A DNA stretch of 59,760 nucleotides from NCBI GenBank assembly GCA_937995865.1, contig CALKJA010000064.1, forward strand, positions 1 through 59,760, read 5' to 3'. Origin of the DNA: an uncultured Paracoccaceae bacterium. Its GTDB lineage: Bacteria; Pseudomonadota; Alphaproteobacteria; Rhodobacterales; Rhodobacteraceae. Shown here piece by piece: positions 18,347 through 27,564 of the stretch; position 1 is the first letter of the stretch; every line of letters starts with the position of its first letter. Position numbers and translations under genes: made by a program. The notes under the pieces were generated by a model. It saw only the letters and a program-made list of their open reading frames with translations. It ran no database searches and was not told the DNA's origin.

Positions 18347-19219
18347 TCACAGCACCCGTGACGCAACAGCATCCAGTTTGGCCATCAACGCAGGATCGCG
18401 GTTATCGGGCTGGGTCAGGATCGCGAATTCCAATGCCTTATCACAGCCATACGAGCAGTCTTCCCGCACAGCCCCCAAAAGGGCCGGCAACCGCGAGACC
18501 ATATCGCGCCCCTTGTCTGCATTGCCCATCAAAGTCGCGATGATTTGGGTCACGTCAACTTCCCCGTGATCGGGGTGCCAGCTGTCATAGTCCGTGATCA
18601 TTGCGACGGACGCATAACAAAGCTCGGCTTCGCGAGCGAGCTTGGCTTCTGGCATATTGGTCATACCAATCACATCCGCACCCCAACTTTCCCGATACAT
18701 GCGGGACTCGGCAAGTGTTGAGAATTGCGGACCTTCCATCGCCAGATAGGTCCCGCCATCATGCACGGTCACGCCTGCATCCTTTGCCGCCTTAAGGCAG
18801 GCGGCGCCCAGCCGGGGGCAGGTGGGATGCGCGACGCTCACATGTGCAACGCAGCCGGTGCCAAAGAAGCTCTTTTCGCGTGCAAAGGTACGGTCAATGA
18901 ATTGGTCGACAATTACAAAATCGCCCGGAGCCATCTCTTCGCGGAAAGATCCGCAAGCGCTTACGCTGATCACATCTGTGACGCCCAACCGTTTTAACGC
19001 GTCAATATTCGCGCGGTACGGAACGGTGGTCGGGGAATGAACATGGCCACGCCCGTGACGCGGAAGAAAGGCCATCTTCACACCGCCTAGCTCCCCGGTC
19101 AGGATCTGATCTGAAGGTGTCCCCCAAGGGCTTTTGACGCTTACCCATTCAGCGCCTTCCAGCCCGTCGATGTTGTAAAGGCCTGAACCGCCAATAATGC
19201 CGAGTGTGGTTTGGGTCAT
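18347..19219 (-). CDS. mtnP: S-methyl-5'-thioadenosine phosphorylase
   Basis: MtnP (290 aa) splits methylthioadenosine into adenine and methylthioribose-1-phosphate. The N-terminal LGIIGGSGLYNIDG phosphate loop and MEGPQFSTLAESRMYR are typical of the PNP/MTAP family, as are GMTNMPEAKLAREAELCYA and the C-terminal region. ATG 19219 with a CAGGTGAAACC ribosome site is preferred over an upstream ATG at 19309, which adds 30 unrelated residues. It heads the mtnP-exporter-apt unit. Confidence 0.95.
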   Translation of the reverse strand: MTQTTLGIIGGSGLYNIDGLEGAEWVSVKSPWGTPSDQILTGELGGVKMAFLPRHGRGHVHSPTTVPYRANIDALKRLGVTDVISVSACGSFREEMAPGDFVIVDQFIDRTFAREKSFFGTGCVAHVSVAHPTCPRLGAACLKAAKDAGVTVHDGGTYLAMEGPQFSTLAESRMYRESWGADVIGMTNMPEAKLAREAELCYASVAMITDYDSWHPDHGEVDVTQIIATLMGNADKGRDMVSRLPALLGAVREDCSYGCDKALEFAILTQPDNRDPALMAKLDAVASRVL

Positions 19220-19502
19220 GGTTTCACCTGATTTTTTGCTAACCGCAGGAGACGCCAAAGTTGCCAGCAGGACAAGCCGTGATTTGCTGCATGTTTGTGC
19301 GAGCCGCATTGAAATCCACGCCCTAACCGTTGCGACAATACCATGTGCGCTGCGCCCTTGGAGTGCAGAGCGTCGTGTGGCTTGATCCTGCGGGCCCGCG
19401 CATTTAGGGACCGCGGCAACGGCCCCGGTGTGGGCAGAAGATTCTCGGCGCGTTTACCGATTGTGAAACAGGCGTGCCTTATACATTCGAAAAGAGGTTT
19501 TG

Positions 19503-21125
19503 ATGGCACGCGCCCCTTTGGCAGCATTTGGTAAATCTTTGGCGATGGACGGTGGAACCGGCGAAAAGCTGACCCCAACGCGCATCCGGATTGAGCTTCT
19601 GGCCGGTCTAACCGTGGCGCTTGCGCTGGTACCAGAGGCTGTGGCTTTTGCTTTTGTTGCAGGCGTTCACCCGCTGGTAGGGCTTTATGCGGCCTTTATC
19701 GTTGGCCTGATCACGGCTGTTATGGGCGGCCGTCCGGGTATGATCTCAGGTGCCACAGGTGCGTTGGCGGTTGTTATGGTCGCGCTTGTTGCCGAACACG
19801 GGGTTGAATATCTCTTCGCGACTGTTGTTTTGATGGGTTTCATTCAGATCTTTGTAGGTGTCATGCGATGGGGTAAGTTCATCCGGCTTGTCCCGCATCC
19901 GGTGATGCTGGGCTTTGTGAATGGGCTGGCGATCGTCATTTTCCTTGCCCAGCTGACGCAATTCAAAGTGCCGGGCACGGCTGTGTCCGATGGGCATGGC
20001 ATGACGGGCGGCGATTGGATGTCCGGTGCACCGCTGATCACAATGCTGGCGCTTGTTGGGCTGACGATGTTGATCATCTGGATCATGCCGCGGTTGACCA
20101 AAGCCATTCCCGCACCTTTGGCGGGGATCGGGCTTGTGGCGGCTCTTGTGATTATTTTTGGAATTGATGTGCCAAGGGTGGGCGATCTTGCGTCTATCCA
20201 GGGTGGCTTGCCTGCCTTCCACATGCCGATGGTGCCTTTGAACTTTGAGACCTTTGAAATCATTCTGCCATATGCTGTGATACTTGCTGCGATTGGCCTG
20301 ATTGAAAGCCTGCTGACGCTCAACCTTGTCGGTGAGATGACCAATAAGCGTGGCGGCTCCTCGCAAGAATGTGTGGCGCAGGGCGTGGCCAATACTGTGA
20401 CAGGTTTCTTTGGCGGCATGGGAGGTTGCGCAATGATTGGTCAGTCGATGATCAATGTGAAATCCGGTGGGCGCACACGCGTGGCCGGGATTGCAGCAGC
20501 GGTGTTTCTTTTGCTCTTTATCGTGGCTGCTTCGCCTGCAATAGAACAGATCCCGCTGGCGGCGCTGGTGGGCGTGATGTTCATGGTGGTGATCGGGACA
20601 TTTGCGTGGAACTCGCTTTTGATCATGCGCCGCGTGCCGCGCATGGACGCATTTGTGATCGTTCTTGTGACTGTTGTGACAGTCATGACGGACCTTGCCA
20701 TTGCGGTGGTTGTGGGCGTGATCGTCAGCGCGCTGGCCTATGCATGGGGCAATGCCACGCGCATCCACGCGAAGACATACACAACACCCGAAGGCGCGAA
20801 GGTCTATCAGGTGCAAGGCCCGCTTTTCTTTGGCTCAGCGGATGGATTTGTGGAGCTGTTCGACGTGGCCGATGATCCGTCAATGGTTGTCGTGGATTTT
20901 GCTGATAGCCGTGTCGCTGATCAATCCGCTCTTCAGGCGATTGAGGCTGTGGCTGCAAAATACGAGGGCGCGAGCAAAAGCATTCAGCTGCGCCATCTGA
21001 GCCGCGATTGTCATCAACTTTTGAAGACCGCAGGTCACTTGGTGGTCGATAGCGACGATGATCCGGATTATGCGATTGCTGCGGATTACAAAGTCCGCAC
21101 CGGCATTTTGGCGGGCGGTCATTAA
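19503..21125 (+). CDS. SulP family anion transporter with STAS domain
   Basis: A 540-aa SulP permease: about eleven or more hydrophobic helices in residues 25-410 and a C-terminal STAS domain (from about residue 430, containing VVVDFADSRVADQSALQAIEAV). Family members carry sulfate, bicarbonate or other anions across the inner membrane; residues here do not tell which. ATG 19503 follows an AGAGG ribosome site and is preferred over an in-frame TTG three bases earlier. The gene is monocistronic, with a convergent flavin reductase downstream. Confidence 0.93.
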   Translation: MARAPLAAFGKSLAMDGGTGEKLTPTRIRIELLAGLTVALALVPEAVAFAFVAGVHPLVGLYAAFIVGLITAVMGGRPGMISGATGALAVVMVALVAEHGVEYLFATVVLMGFIQIFVGVMRWGKFIRLVPHPVMLGFVNGLAIVIFLAQLTQFKVPGTAVSDGHGMTGGDWMSGAPLITMLALVGLTMLIIWIMPRLTKAIPAPLAGIGLVAALVIIFGIDVPRVGDLASIQGGLPAFHMPMVPLNFETFEIILPYAVILAAIGLIESLLTLNLVGEMTNKRGGSSQECVAQGVANTVTGFFGGMGGCAMIGQSMINVKSGGRTRVAGIAAAVFLLLFIVAASPAIEQIPLAALVGVMFMVVIGTFAWNSLLIMRRVPRMDAFVIVLVTVVTVMTDLAIAVVVGVIVSALAYAWGNATRIHAKTYTTPEGAKVYQVQGPLFFGSADGFVELFDVADDPSMVVVDFADSRVADQSALQAIEAVAAKYEGASKSIQLRHLSRDCHQLLKTAGHLVVDSDDDPDYAIAADYKVRTGILAGGH

Positions 21126-21128
21126 CTG

Positions 21129-21165
21129 AAAAAAACGCGCGTGCCGTAAGTGAAAGGCGCGCGCG
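21129..21165 (-). terminator. intrinsic terminator of the flavin reductase gene
   Basis: On the minus strand a ten-base-pair stem (arms at 21156-21165 and 21136-21145, one wobble) is followed by seven T residues (21129-21135). It sits just past the stop codon of the flavin reductase gene. Confidence 0.85.
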
Positions 21166-21179
21166 CGATGCTCTCTTGG

Positions 21180-21788
21180 TTAGTCCTCTGTGGGACGTGT
21201 CAGCGAGAAAGTGTTGTCCACGCGCGCATAGTCACGATAGCCGAGCCTTGCCAACGGCTGGAAGGACAACACGTCAAACATCCCTTCTTTAATGCAATCG
21301 TCGCGCATATGGACGCCGGTGACCTCTCCAAAAACGGTAAAGTTTGCCTCACCTATCAGGCGGACAATCTGCGTTACGCGGCACTCAAGGCTCGCAGGAG
21401 CGGTGGCCACGCGCGGGCAGGCAATCGTTGCACATTCTGCCTTGGCCGCCCCGGATTGCGAAAACTCATCAACATCTCGGCCCCAAACGGCAGAGCTGGC
21501 GTTCATCACATCACGTGCCGCATAGGCGACAACGTTGATGCAGAACACGCCGGTTTCGCGGATGTTGGCCATGCTGTCTTTGGTGTCGCCCCTGTCTTCC
21601 TTGGACGAGGTTGACGCGAACATCACCTGTGGTGGCACGTAAGCGACTGCGTTGAAAAAGGAATAGGGCGCTAGATTGTCCCGCACGTCCGCACCGCGTG
21701 TCGAAACCCATGCGATCGGGCGCGGTGTGACAATGGCGTTGAACGGGTTGTGGGGCAGGCCGTGCCCGTCTTTGGGTTCATAAAACAT
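21180..21788 (-). CDS. flavin reductase family (FMN-binding) protein
   Basis: A 202-residue FMN-binding split-barrel protein of the flavin reductase family. It starts MFYEPKDGHGLPHNPFNAIV, followed by TPRPIAWVSTRGADG-like strands and SYFFNAVAYVPPQVMFAS, the flavin-contact region. Such proteins reduce free flavins or serve as oxidoreductase partners. ATG 21788 matches the usual family N-terminus; ATG 21809 is an alternative. It is convergent with the SulP gene and divergent from the next GNAT gene. Confidence 0.88.
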   Translation of the reverse strand: MFYEPKDGHGLPHNPFNAIVTPRPIAWVSTRGADVRDNLAPYSFFNAVAYVPPQVMFASTSSKEDRGDTKDSMANIRETGVFCINVVAYAARDVMNASSAVWGRDVDEFSQSGAAKAECATIACPRVATAPASLECRVTQIVRLIGEANFTVFGEVTGVHMRDDCIKEGMFDVLSFQPLARLGYRDYARVDNTFSLTRPTED

Positions 21789-21871
21789 CGGTTTCGTTCC
21801 GCATAACATATCGCAAGATTGCCCCAGAGGTAACGCCGTGATAGCCGCGCGGCCAGCAGAAAAAGGTTTAC

Positions 21872-22378
21872 ATGTACACGCTTGCCGAAGAAGGCCCCGA
21901 GGATTGGTGGGAGGTGGAAGCCCTGTATGACCTGTGCTTTGCACCGGGTCGTGAGGCGCTGTCTTCTTACAGGCTACGTGACGGTGTGGCGCGTGTGGCG
22001 CCGCTTTGCCTGACGGCGCGTGATAGCGATGCCATTCTTGGTGGGGCGATCCGCTATTGGCCCGCGCGCATCGGTGAGATGCCTTTGCTGTTGTTAGGGC
22101 CAATAGCCGTGCACCCTACGCGCCAGGGCGAAGGATTGGGCGGGCAATTGATGCAGCAATCCTTGGGCGCTGCGCGGGCACTTGGCTGGCAACGCGTCCT
22201 CCTTGTGGGGGATGCGCCCTATTATGGGAAATTCGGGTTTCGTCAGCTTGAAGGTGTTCTGATGCCGCCGCCGACCAACCCGGCACGTGTGCTTGGTTTG
22301 AGCTTAAAACCCGGTGGGTGGGATCGGGTTAAAGGCCACGTCACACGGCAAGAACCCTCTGGTTCAGTCCACAGGTAG
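21872..22378 (+). CDS. GNAT N-acetyltransferase, YhbS-like
   Basis: GNAT protein (168 aa) with the acetyl-CoA loop QGEGLGGQLMQQ at about residue 90 and the GDAPYYGKFGFRQLEG segment typical of the YhbS group. Substrate unknown. Its last 15 bases overlap the end of the convergent VOC gene. Confidence 0.88.
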   Translation: MYTLAEEGPEDWWEVEALYDLCFAPGREALSSYRLRDGVARVAPLCLTARDSDAILGGAIRYWPARIGEMPLLLLGPIAVHPTRQGEGLGGQLMQQSLGAARALGWQRVLLVGDAPYYGKFGFRQLEGVLMPPPTNPARVLGLSLKPGGWDRVKGHVTRQEPSGSVHR

Positions 22379-22750
22379 ATGGCAGACGGCCTCGATATTG
22401 TGGCCATCGGGGTCCAGCACATAGGCGGCATAATACGCGCCATGATAATGGCCGCGAAGCCCCGGTCCGCCGTTGTCTTTGCCCCCGGCCTTTAGGGCGG
22501 CTGCGTGAAATGCATCCACTTGTGCGCGGGCGGTTGCCTGCAGCGCCACATGAAACAATCCCTGCGTGGCCCGTTCTTCTGCGATCCAGAAAAAGGGGCT
22601 GTCAATTCCGTAGCCCGTGACTTGAACGCCACCTGTGTCTTCGGGCGCAACCGTGTGCAGCCGTGATACCCCCAATGGTGCAAAAGCGGCATCGTAAAAC
22701 GCGACAGAGCGCTCAAAATCGGTCACGCCAAAAGTGATATGATCCAACAT
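22364..22750 (-). CDS. VOC family (glyoxalase-like) protein
   Basis: A 128-aa single VOC-fold protein starting MLDHITFGVTDFERSVAFYD and ending with YVLDPDGHNIEAV, where His and Glu are standard metal positions. The family covers glyoxalases, dioxygenases and resistance proteins, so no reaction is assigned. It begins five bases after the ptsP stop and is therefore probably the second gene of the ptsP transcript; ATG 22750 is preferred over an upstream in-frame start at 22780 that would lie within ptsP. Confidence 0.87.
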   Translation of the reverse strand: MLDHITFGVTDFERSVAFYDAAFAPLGVSRLHTVAPEDTGGVQVTGYGIDSPFFWIAEERATQGLFHVALQATARAQVDAFHAAALKAGGKDNGGPGLRGHYHGAYYAAYVLDPDGHNIEAVCHLPVD

Positions 22751-22755
22751 GGCCG

Positions 22756-24999
22756 CTAGCCGCCCCGATTGCGCAGCCAATCCATAACGGCGGGCCGCAC
22801 CGATTGATCCCCTCGTGCGCGGGCGGTGTCGATCACAGCTTTGACTTCATCAAGGTTTGAGCGGCGCAGGAGATGCTTTACTGGGCCGATAGACGCCGGG
22901 CGCATAGACAGCGCGCGCAATCCCATTGCCGCAAGGCACAACGCCTCAATCGGGCGGCCTGCATCCTCCCCACAAAAGCTTAGCCTTGTATCGGTGGTCA
23001 CACAGCGCCCCACGATCTGTTCGATAAAGCTCAAGAAGCTTACATTCAGCGTGTCATAGCGGCGGCGCACACGTTCGTTCTCACGGTCCGCCGCAAAGAA
23101 GAATTGCTTAAGATCATTGCCGCCAATGCTTAGGAACTCCACCTCTTCAAAGAATTTCCGCGGCGCAAAGGCAAGCGAAGGGGTTTCCAGCATGGCCCCA
23201 ACATGCACCGCTTCGGGCAAAACATGGCCGAGAATGCGCTCACGCTCTTGCGCTTTTTCAAGCTCGGCCTTGGCCGAACGGTATTCTTCGAACTGCGCAA
23301 CAAACGGGAACATCACATGAAGCGGCCGCCCTTCAGCCGCGCGCAGCAATGCTTGAAGCTGCATGCGCAACACTCCCGGCTTATCAAGCCCAACCCGGAT
23401 CGCGCGCCAACCCAAGGCAGGGTTCGGCTCATCATTGGGCTTCATATAAGGCAGCACCTTGTCGGACCCGATATCGAGCGTCCGAAAGACAACAGGCTTT
23501 CCGCCTGCCGAATCAATCACCCGCTTATAAAGCGCAACAAGCTCAGCCCGCCGCGGCATCTGATTGCGGACCAAAAACTGGAGCTCTGTCCGGAATAGGC
23601 CAACACCTTCGGCGCCAGAGCTGGGCAAAGACGGCAAATCCGCCATCAGCCCGGCGTTCATATGCAAAGACACCTTAGTGCCGCATAGCGCCGTCGCAGG
23701 CAGATCGCGGATCGTGGCATAGCGGGTTTGTGCTTCGGCTTGCATCGCAACTTTGTCGGTGAAAGCAGCTTTCACAGTATCGTCGGGGCGCAAGTGCACG
23801 ATCCCCTGTTCGCCATCGACCATGATGTGATCGCCGGTCAGGGCCTCGGTCGTAATGCCGCGCACATTGATCACCAATGGGATCGCCAAAGCGCGCGCCA
23901 CGATGGTTGCATGGCTGCCAACAGCCCCTTCCTCAAGCACGATCCCCTTTAGCTTTCGACCATAGTCAAGCAGTTCCGCCGGGCCGATATTGCGCGCAAT
24001 CAGAATGGCGTCTGACGGCAACTCTGTTGTTGAGCTGCCTTGCCCAGTCAAGATCCGCAGCAAACGGTTCGAGAGGTCATCCAGATCATGAAGACGATCC
24101 CGCAGATAGGCGTCAGGCACCTGTTGAAGCCGTGTCCGCGCCGTGGATTGTTCCTTCTCGACGGCGGCTTCGGCAGAGAGACCAGAGGCGATATCAGCCT
24201 CCATCCGCCGGCGCCACCCGCGAGAATTGGCAAACATGCGGTAGGTTTCAACGACTTCTATCTGGTCTTTGCTGCCGCTTTGAGCGCCTGCAAGAAGCTG
24301 ATCAACGGAAACGCGCAGCGTGTCCAATGCAGTGTCCAACCGCGCCAACTCTTGCTCGGGGTCGTCGGCAAAGGGGCTTGTGACCACCACACGCGGTTCA
24401 TGTAGATGCACATACCCCACGGTCACACCCTCTTGCGCCACACTGCCTTTGAGCATGGCGGGGCGTTGATGACGGGCCATCACGTAATCATTGCCTGCGG
24501 TCAACTCGCCCAGCTCTGTCATTTCCGCGAGCACCATCGCCACGACTTCTAGGGCATAAATCTCGTCTTCGGAGTATTTTCGCGCGGTTTTGGATTGCAC
24601 GACGAGCACGCCCAATGTTTCACCAAGCCGCTGAATTGGAATGCCCGCGAATGCCGAAAATACCTCTTCGCCCGTTTCAGGCATGTAACGGAAGCCACGG
24701 GTAGACGGGGCTTCCGCAGTGTTAACCACTTTGCCCGTTCGGGCCGTGCGCCCCACCAAACCTTCGTTCAAGCGCATCCGGGTTTGGTGCACAGCCTCTT
24801 GATTAAGCCCCTCAGTGGCGCAAAGCTCAAGCGTCTCAGCATCCCGGAACAAGTATATCGAACAGACCTCGGTTTCGAGCGATCCGGCTATCAGTTGCAC
24901 GATGTGATCCAGCCGCGCCTGCCCGGACGAATCCTCGGCCATCGCATCACGCAGGCGACGCAGCAGTTTGCGGCTTTCGCTGTCAGGAGAGGATGTCAT
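22756..24999 (-). CDS. ptsP: PTS-Ntr enzyme I (PtsP)
   Basis: Enzyme I of the nitrogen phosphotransferase system (747 aa): it takes phosphate from PEP and passes it to NPr and EIIA-Ntr, a regulatory chain rather than a sugar uptake system. An N-terminal GAF domain (residues about 20-165) distinguishes it from sugar EI. The phosphohistidine is His363 in GAVGSHATIVARA. The C-terminal PEP-binding barrel shows FRTEL, GFRTLDIGSDK-like and LSFCGEDAGRP motifs. The start at 24999 is supported by homologous N-termini. lysC lies further along on the same strand with a GNAT gene in between; in many relatives lysC and ptsP are direct neighbours. Confidence 0.96.
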   Translation of the reverse strand: MTSSPDSESRKLLRRLRDAMAEDSSGQARLDHIVQLIAGSLETEVCSIYLFRDAETLELCATEGLNQEAVHQTRMRLNEGLVGRTARTGKVVNTAEAPSTRGFRYMPETGEEVFSAFAGIPIQRLGETLGVLVVQSKTARKYSEDEIYALEVVAMVLAEMTELGELTAGNDYVMARHQRPAMLKGSVAQEGVTVGYVHLHEPRVVVTSPFADDPEQELARLDTALDTLRVSVDQLLAGAQSGSKDQIEVVETYRMFANSRGWRRRMEADIASGLSAEAAVEKEQSTARTRLQQVPDAYLRDRLHDLDDLSNRLLRILTGQGSSTTELPSDAILIARNIGPAELLDYGRKLKGIVLEEGAVGSHATIVARALAIPLVINVRGITTEALTGDHIMVDGEQGIVHLRPDDTVKAAFTDKVAMQAEAQTRYATIRDLPATALCGTKVSLHMNAGLMADLPSLPSSGAEGVGLFRTELQFLVRNQMPRRAELVALYKRVIDSAGGKPVVFRTLDIGSDKVLPYMKPNDEPNPALGWRAIRVGLDKPGVLRMQLQALLRAAEGRPLHVMFPFVAQFEEYRSAKAELEKAQERERILGHVLPEAVHVGAMLETPSLAFAPRKFFEEVEFLSIGGNDLKQFFFAADRENERVRRRYDTLNVSFLSFIEQIVGRCVTTDTRLSFCGEDAGRPIEALCLAAMGLRALSMRPASIGPVKHLLRRSNLDEVKAVIDTARARGDQSVRPAVMDWLRNRGG

Positions 25000-25096
25000 G
25001 GGAAAGGCACCTGTGCTTAGTTGTGGCCAGCTTAGCGGTTGCGCTCAGCATGGGAAAGATTCGTAAACGCCTTTGGAAGGCAGAAATGGTTTAAGA

Positions 25097-25507
25097 ATGG
25101 ATGAGGCGTATGAGTTGGTCGAAGGTGCCCCAAGTGTTGCGGATTTCATCAGCCTTCGGGTAAAGGCGGGCATGGCCGAGCGCAGCGTTGAAGCGGTTTC
25201 TCGCGGTTTGCCAAATTCGCTCTTCGCTGTTCACCTGCGTTTCGGATCACAGACTGTTGGTATGGGGCGGCTTGTCGGCGATGGGGGATGCGTGGTGCAG
25301 GTTGCCGATATTGCTGTTTTGCCCGAGCATCAAGGCAAAGGGTTGGGCAAGCAGATCATGTCAGCGCTTATGGCGCATATAGAACAAACGCTTTCGCCAG
25401 ATTGCTATGTCAGCCTAATCGCCGATCTCCCGGCGGATCGGCTTTATTCGCAATTTGGGTTTGAACCTGTCGGGCCAGTCTCCATCGGGATGGCGCGCCC
25501 TACTTGA
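25097..25507 (+). CDS. GNAT N-acetyltransferase
   Basis: A 136-aa minimal GNAT with the acetyl-CoA loop EHQGKGLGKQIMSAL and the C-terminal LYSQFGFEPVGP. An upstream in-frame TTG (25073) is possible, but ATG 25097 is chosen. It sits as a plus-strand insert between the minus-strand lysC and ptsP genes. Substrate unknown. Confidence 0.87.
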   Translation: MDEAYELVEGAPSVADFISLRVKAGMAERSVEAVSRGLPNSLFAVHLRFGSQTVGMGRLVGDGGCVVQVADIAVLPEHQGKGLGKQIMSALMAHIEQTLSPDCYVSLIADLPADRLYSQFGFEPVGPVSIGMARPT

Positions 25508-25555
25508 GCCGGCCATTGAGACCGGCCACTTTAAGGGCGGCCCTCCGTCTTTTTG

Positions 25556-26794
25556 TCAGCCCGCTTTGTCCAGCTCAAACGCATCATGCAGAGCCTGTAC
25601 AGCAAGCTCCATGTATTTGCGGTCAACAAGGACGCTAACCTTGATCTCTGAGGTTGTAATGACCTTGATGTTCACGCCTTCATCCCGCAGCGTTTCAAAC
25701 ATCTTTGCAGCTACCCCCGCATGGGAGCGCATGCCAATTCCAACGATCGAGATCTTGGCGACATTCTCATCAGCCACAAGATCGTGGAAGTTGATGTCGC
25801 CTTTGGACTTGGCGTCCTCCATCGCTTTTTCGGCGCGCTTGACTTGATCGGTGGGGCACGAAAACGTCATGTCTGTGCGGCCATCTTCCGAGATGTTTTG
25901 CACGATCATGTCTACATTTACGCCCGCGTCAGCGAGTGGGACGAAAATCGCGGCGGCGATGCCTGGACGGTCCGCAACCGAGATCAGCGTCATTTTGGCT
26001 TCGTCGCGGCTATAGGCCACGCCTGAGACGACATTGCTTTCCATGATTTCCTCCTCGTCGCAAACGAGCGTGCCCGCATCGTCGCGCATTTCCTCAAAGC
26101 TGCTCAGGACGCGCAGCTTGACCTTATAGCGCATGGCCAACTCGACAGAGCGAGTTTGCAGCACTTTGGCCCCAAGCGACGCCAATTCAAGCATCTCTTC
26201 AAAGGCTATTTTATCAAGCTTTCGCGCTTTGTCTGCGATGCGCGGGTCAGTGGTATAGACGCCGTCGACATCCGTGTAGATATCGCAGCGCACCGCGTTA
26301 AAGGCAGCGGCGAATGCAACGGCTGTGGTATCGGATCCGCCGCGTCCCAATGTGGTGATGCGCCCCTCGGGTGAGACACCCTGAAAGCCCGCAACCACAG
26401 CGACCTTCATCCCGTCCGCAAACTTTGCGGTGATGTTTTCAGGTGGAATCTCTTCGATCCGGGCGGATGCATGGGCAGAGGTCGTTTTGACGGGGACCTG
26501 CCATCCTTGCCAGCTGCGCGCGGGGATTTCCATTTCCTGCAAGGTCAATGCCATCAAGCCCGCTGTGACGTTCTCGCCCGAGGACACAACCGCATCATAT
26601 TCGCGCGCATCGTAAAGCGGTGAGGTCTCGCCCACGTAGCCAACAAGTTTGTTGGTTTCGCCAGACATCGCCGACACAATGACGATCACGTCATGGCCAT
26701 TGGCAACCTCACGACCAACGCGCTTGGCTGCGCGTTTGATCCGATCAAGCGTTGCGACAGACGTGCCGCCGAATTTCATCACAAGTATGGACAT
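25556..26794 (-). CDS. lysC: aspartate kinase
   Basis: LysC (412 aa) phosphorylates aspartate, the first step toward lysine, threonine and methionine. The kinase domain opens with KFGGTSVATLDRI and has GRGGSDTTAVAFAAAF and the YTDVDGVYTTDPR loop. Two C-terminal ACT domains (residues about 265-410) imply feedback control by lysine and/or threonine. It is a monofunctional aspartokinase, not fused to homoserine dehydrogenase. thrC elsewhere in the window belongs to the same pathway. Confidence 0.97.
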   Translation of the reverse strand: MSILVMKFGGTSVATLDRIKRAAKRVGREVANGHDVIVIVSAMSGETNKLVGYVGETSPLYDAREYDAVVSSGENVTAGLMALTLQEMEIPARSWQGWQVPVKTTSAHASARIEEIPPENITAKFADGMKVAVVAGFQGVSPEGRITTLGRGGSDTTAVAFAAAFNAVRCDIYTDVDGVYTTDPRIADKARKLDKIAFEEMLELASLGAKVLQTRSVELAMRYKVKLRVLSSFEEMRDDAGTLVCDEEEIMESNVVSGVAYSRDEAKMTLISVADRPGIAAAIFVPLADAGVNVDMIVQNISEDGRTDMTFSCPTDQVKRAEKAMEDAKSKGDINFHDLVADENVAKISIVGIGMRSHAGVAAKMFETLRDEGVNIKVITTSEIKVSVLVDRKYMELAVQALHDAFELDKAG

Positions 26795-26841
26795 GATGCC
26801 TTGCGTCCCTCAGTTCGAAACAGCGTTTAGGCGAGCCGGGC

Positions 26842-26936
26842 AGAGGCTGCAAGAGCGCTGCCTCTTGAAGAGGGCTAAGAGCCTTGGAAGGCTCTTGAAA
26901 TTTCCTTTTCAAGGAAATTCGCCCCCTTAAAAGGGG
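26842..26936 (-). repeat. cluster of four tandem hairpins
   Basis: Four inverted repeats follow one another: AGAGGC/GCCTCT (26842-26865), AAGAGCCTT/AAGGCTCTT (26877-26896), AATTTCCTT/AAGGAAATT (26899-26919) and CCCCTT/AAGGGG (26923-26936). The last one contains the stop codon of the upstream SDR gene. The block lies between the SDR gene and lysC, both read on minus, and could act as a terminator, an mRNA stabiliser or a repeat element. Confidence 0.75.
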
Positions 26937-27562
26937 TGCGCTTGCCCATCCCATGTTTCAAAGCAACCGGTCGATGCGGGGCCAAGGGCGTCAAAGCGCG
27001 CCATAAGCCCATCGCGGCTTTCTTCAACTGAGATTGCCGCCGAGGGCCCACCCATATCTGTGCGCACCCAGCCAGGGTGATAAATGCCCACAGCGATGCC
27101 GTCAGAAGCCAGATCGCTGGACAGGTTGCGCCCCAAATTTAGCACCGCCGCTTTGGATGCACGATAGATATACGCGCCGCCGGGGGCACGAGTGTGGCTG
27201 GCCATCTGGCTTGAGATAATCGCGATCTTTGCGGTTCCTGCTTTGGCCGCACGCAGGTTGGGAAGCAAGGTTTGCACAGTCAAAAATACCCCAGTCACAT
27301 TTGCTGCGAATTGCTGGGCCCACATGTCGGGCGGGTAGCCATTGTCGAGCGTCTCGCGGCGATCTTGAAACACGCCCGCATTGCAAATCAGCAGATCAAC
27401 AGGCGCGGTCACGGCCCTGCCGAAAGCGGCTAGGCTAGCCGTGTCTGTAACATCAACCTCTGGCCGGTTTGCAACCGTCACATCCGCGCCCGCCGTTTCA
27501 TAGCCTTCGGCCAAGGCGCGGCCTATGCCGCGACTGGCGCCTGTTATCACCACATGCGGCAT
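26927..27562 (-). CDS. SDR family oxidoreductase
   Basis: Short-chain dehydrogenase (211 aa). The NAD(P) loop GASRGIGRAL lies at residues 7-16, NNAG is present as LLICNAGV, and the YxxxK pair is YRASK; the catalytic serine is in IISSQMASH. The reaction is unknown. Its last codons and TAA fall inside the final hairpin of the repeat cluster, so the C-terminus has been shaped by that element. DUF1178 is two bases upstream. Confidence 0.9.
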   Translation of the reverse strand: MPHVVITGASRGIGRALAEGYETAGADVTVANRPEVDVTDTASLAAFGRAVTAPVDLLICNAGVFQDRRETLDNGYPPDMWAQQFAANVTGVFLTVQTLLPNLRAAKAGTAKIAIISSQMASHTRAPGGAYIYRASKAAVLNLGRNLSSDLASDGIAVGIYHPGWVRTDMGGPSAAISVEESRDGLMARFDALGPASTGCFETWDGQAHPF

Positions 27563-27564
27563 GT

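Noticed and set aside
19746-20816. 356-codon minus-strand frame opposite the SulP gene
   Set aside because: His/Arg/Gln-rich translation typical of antisense to a membrane protein; no ribosome site or domain.
25508-25555. Terminator between the GNAT gene and lysC
   Set aside because: There is a short T run and GGCC repeats, but no stem of useful length could be drawn.
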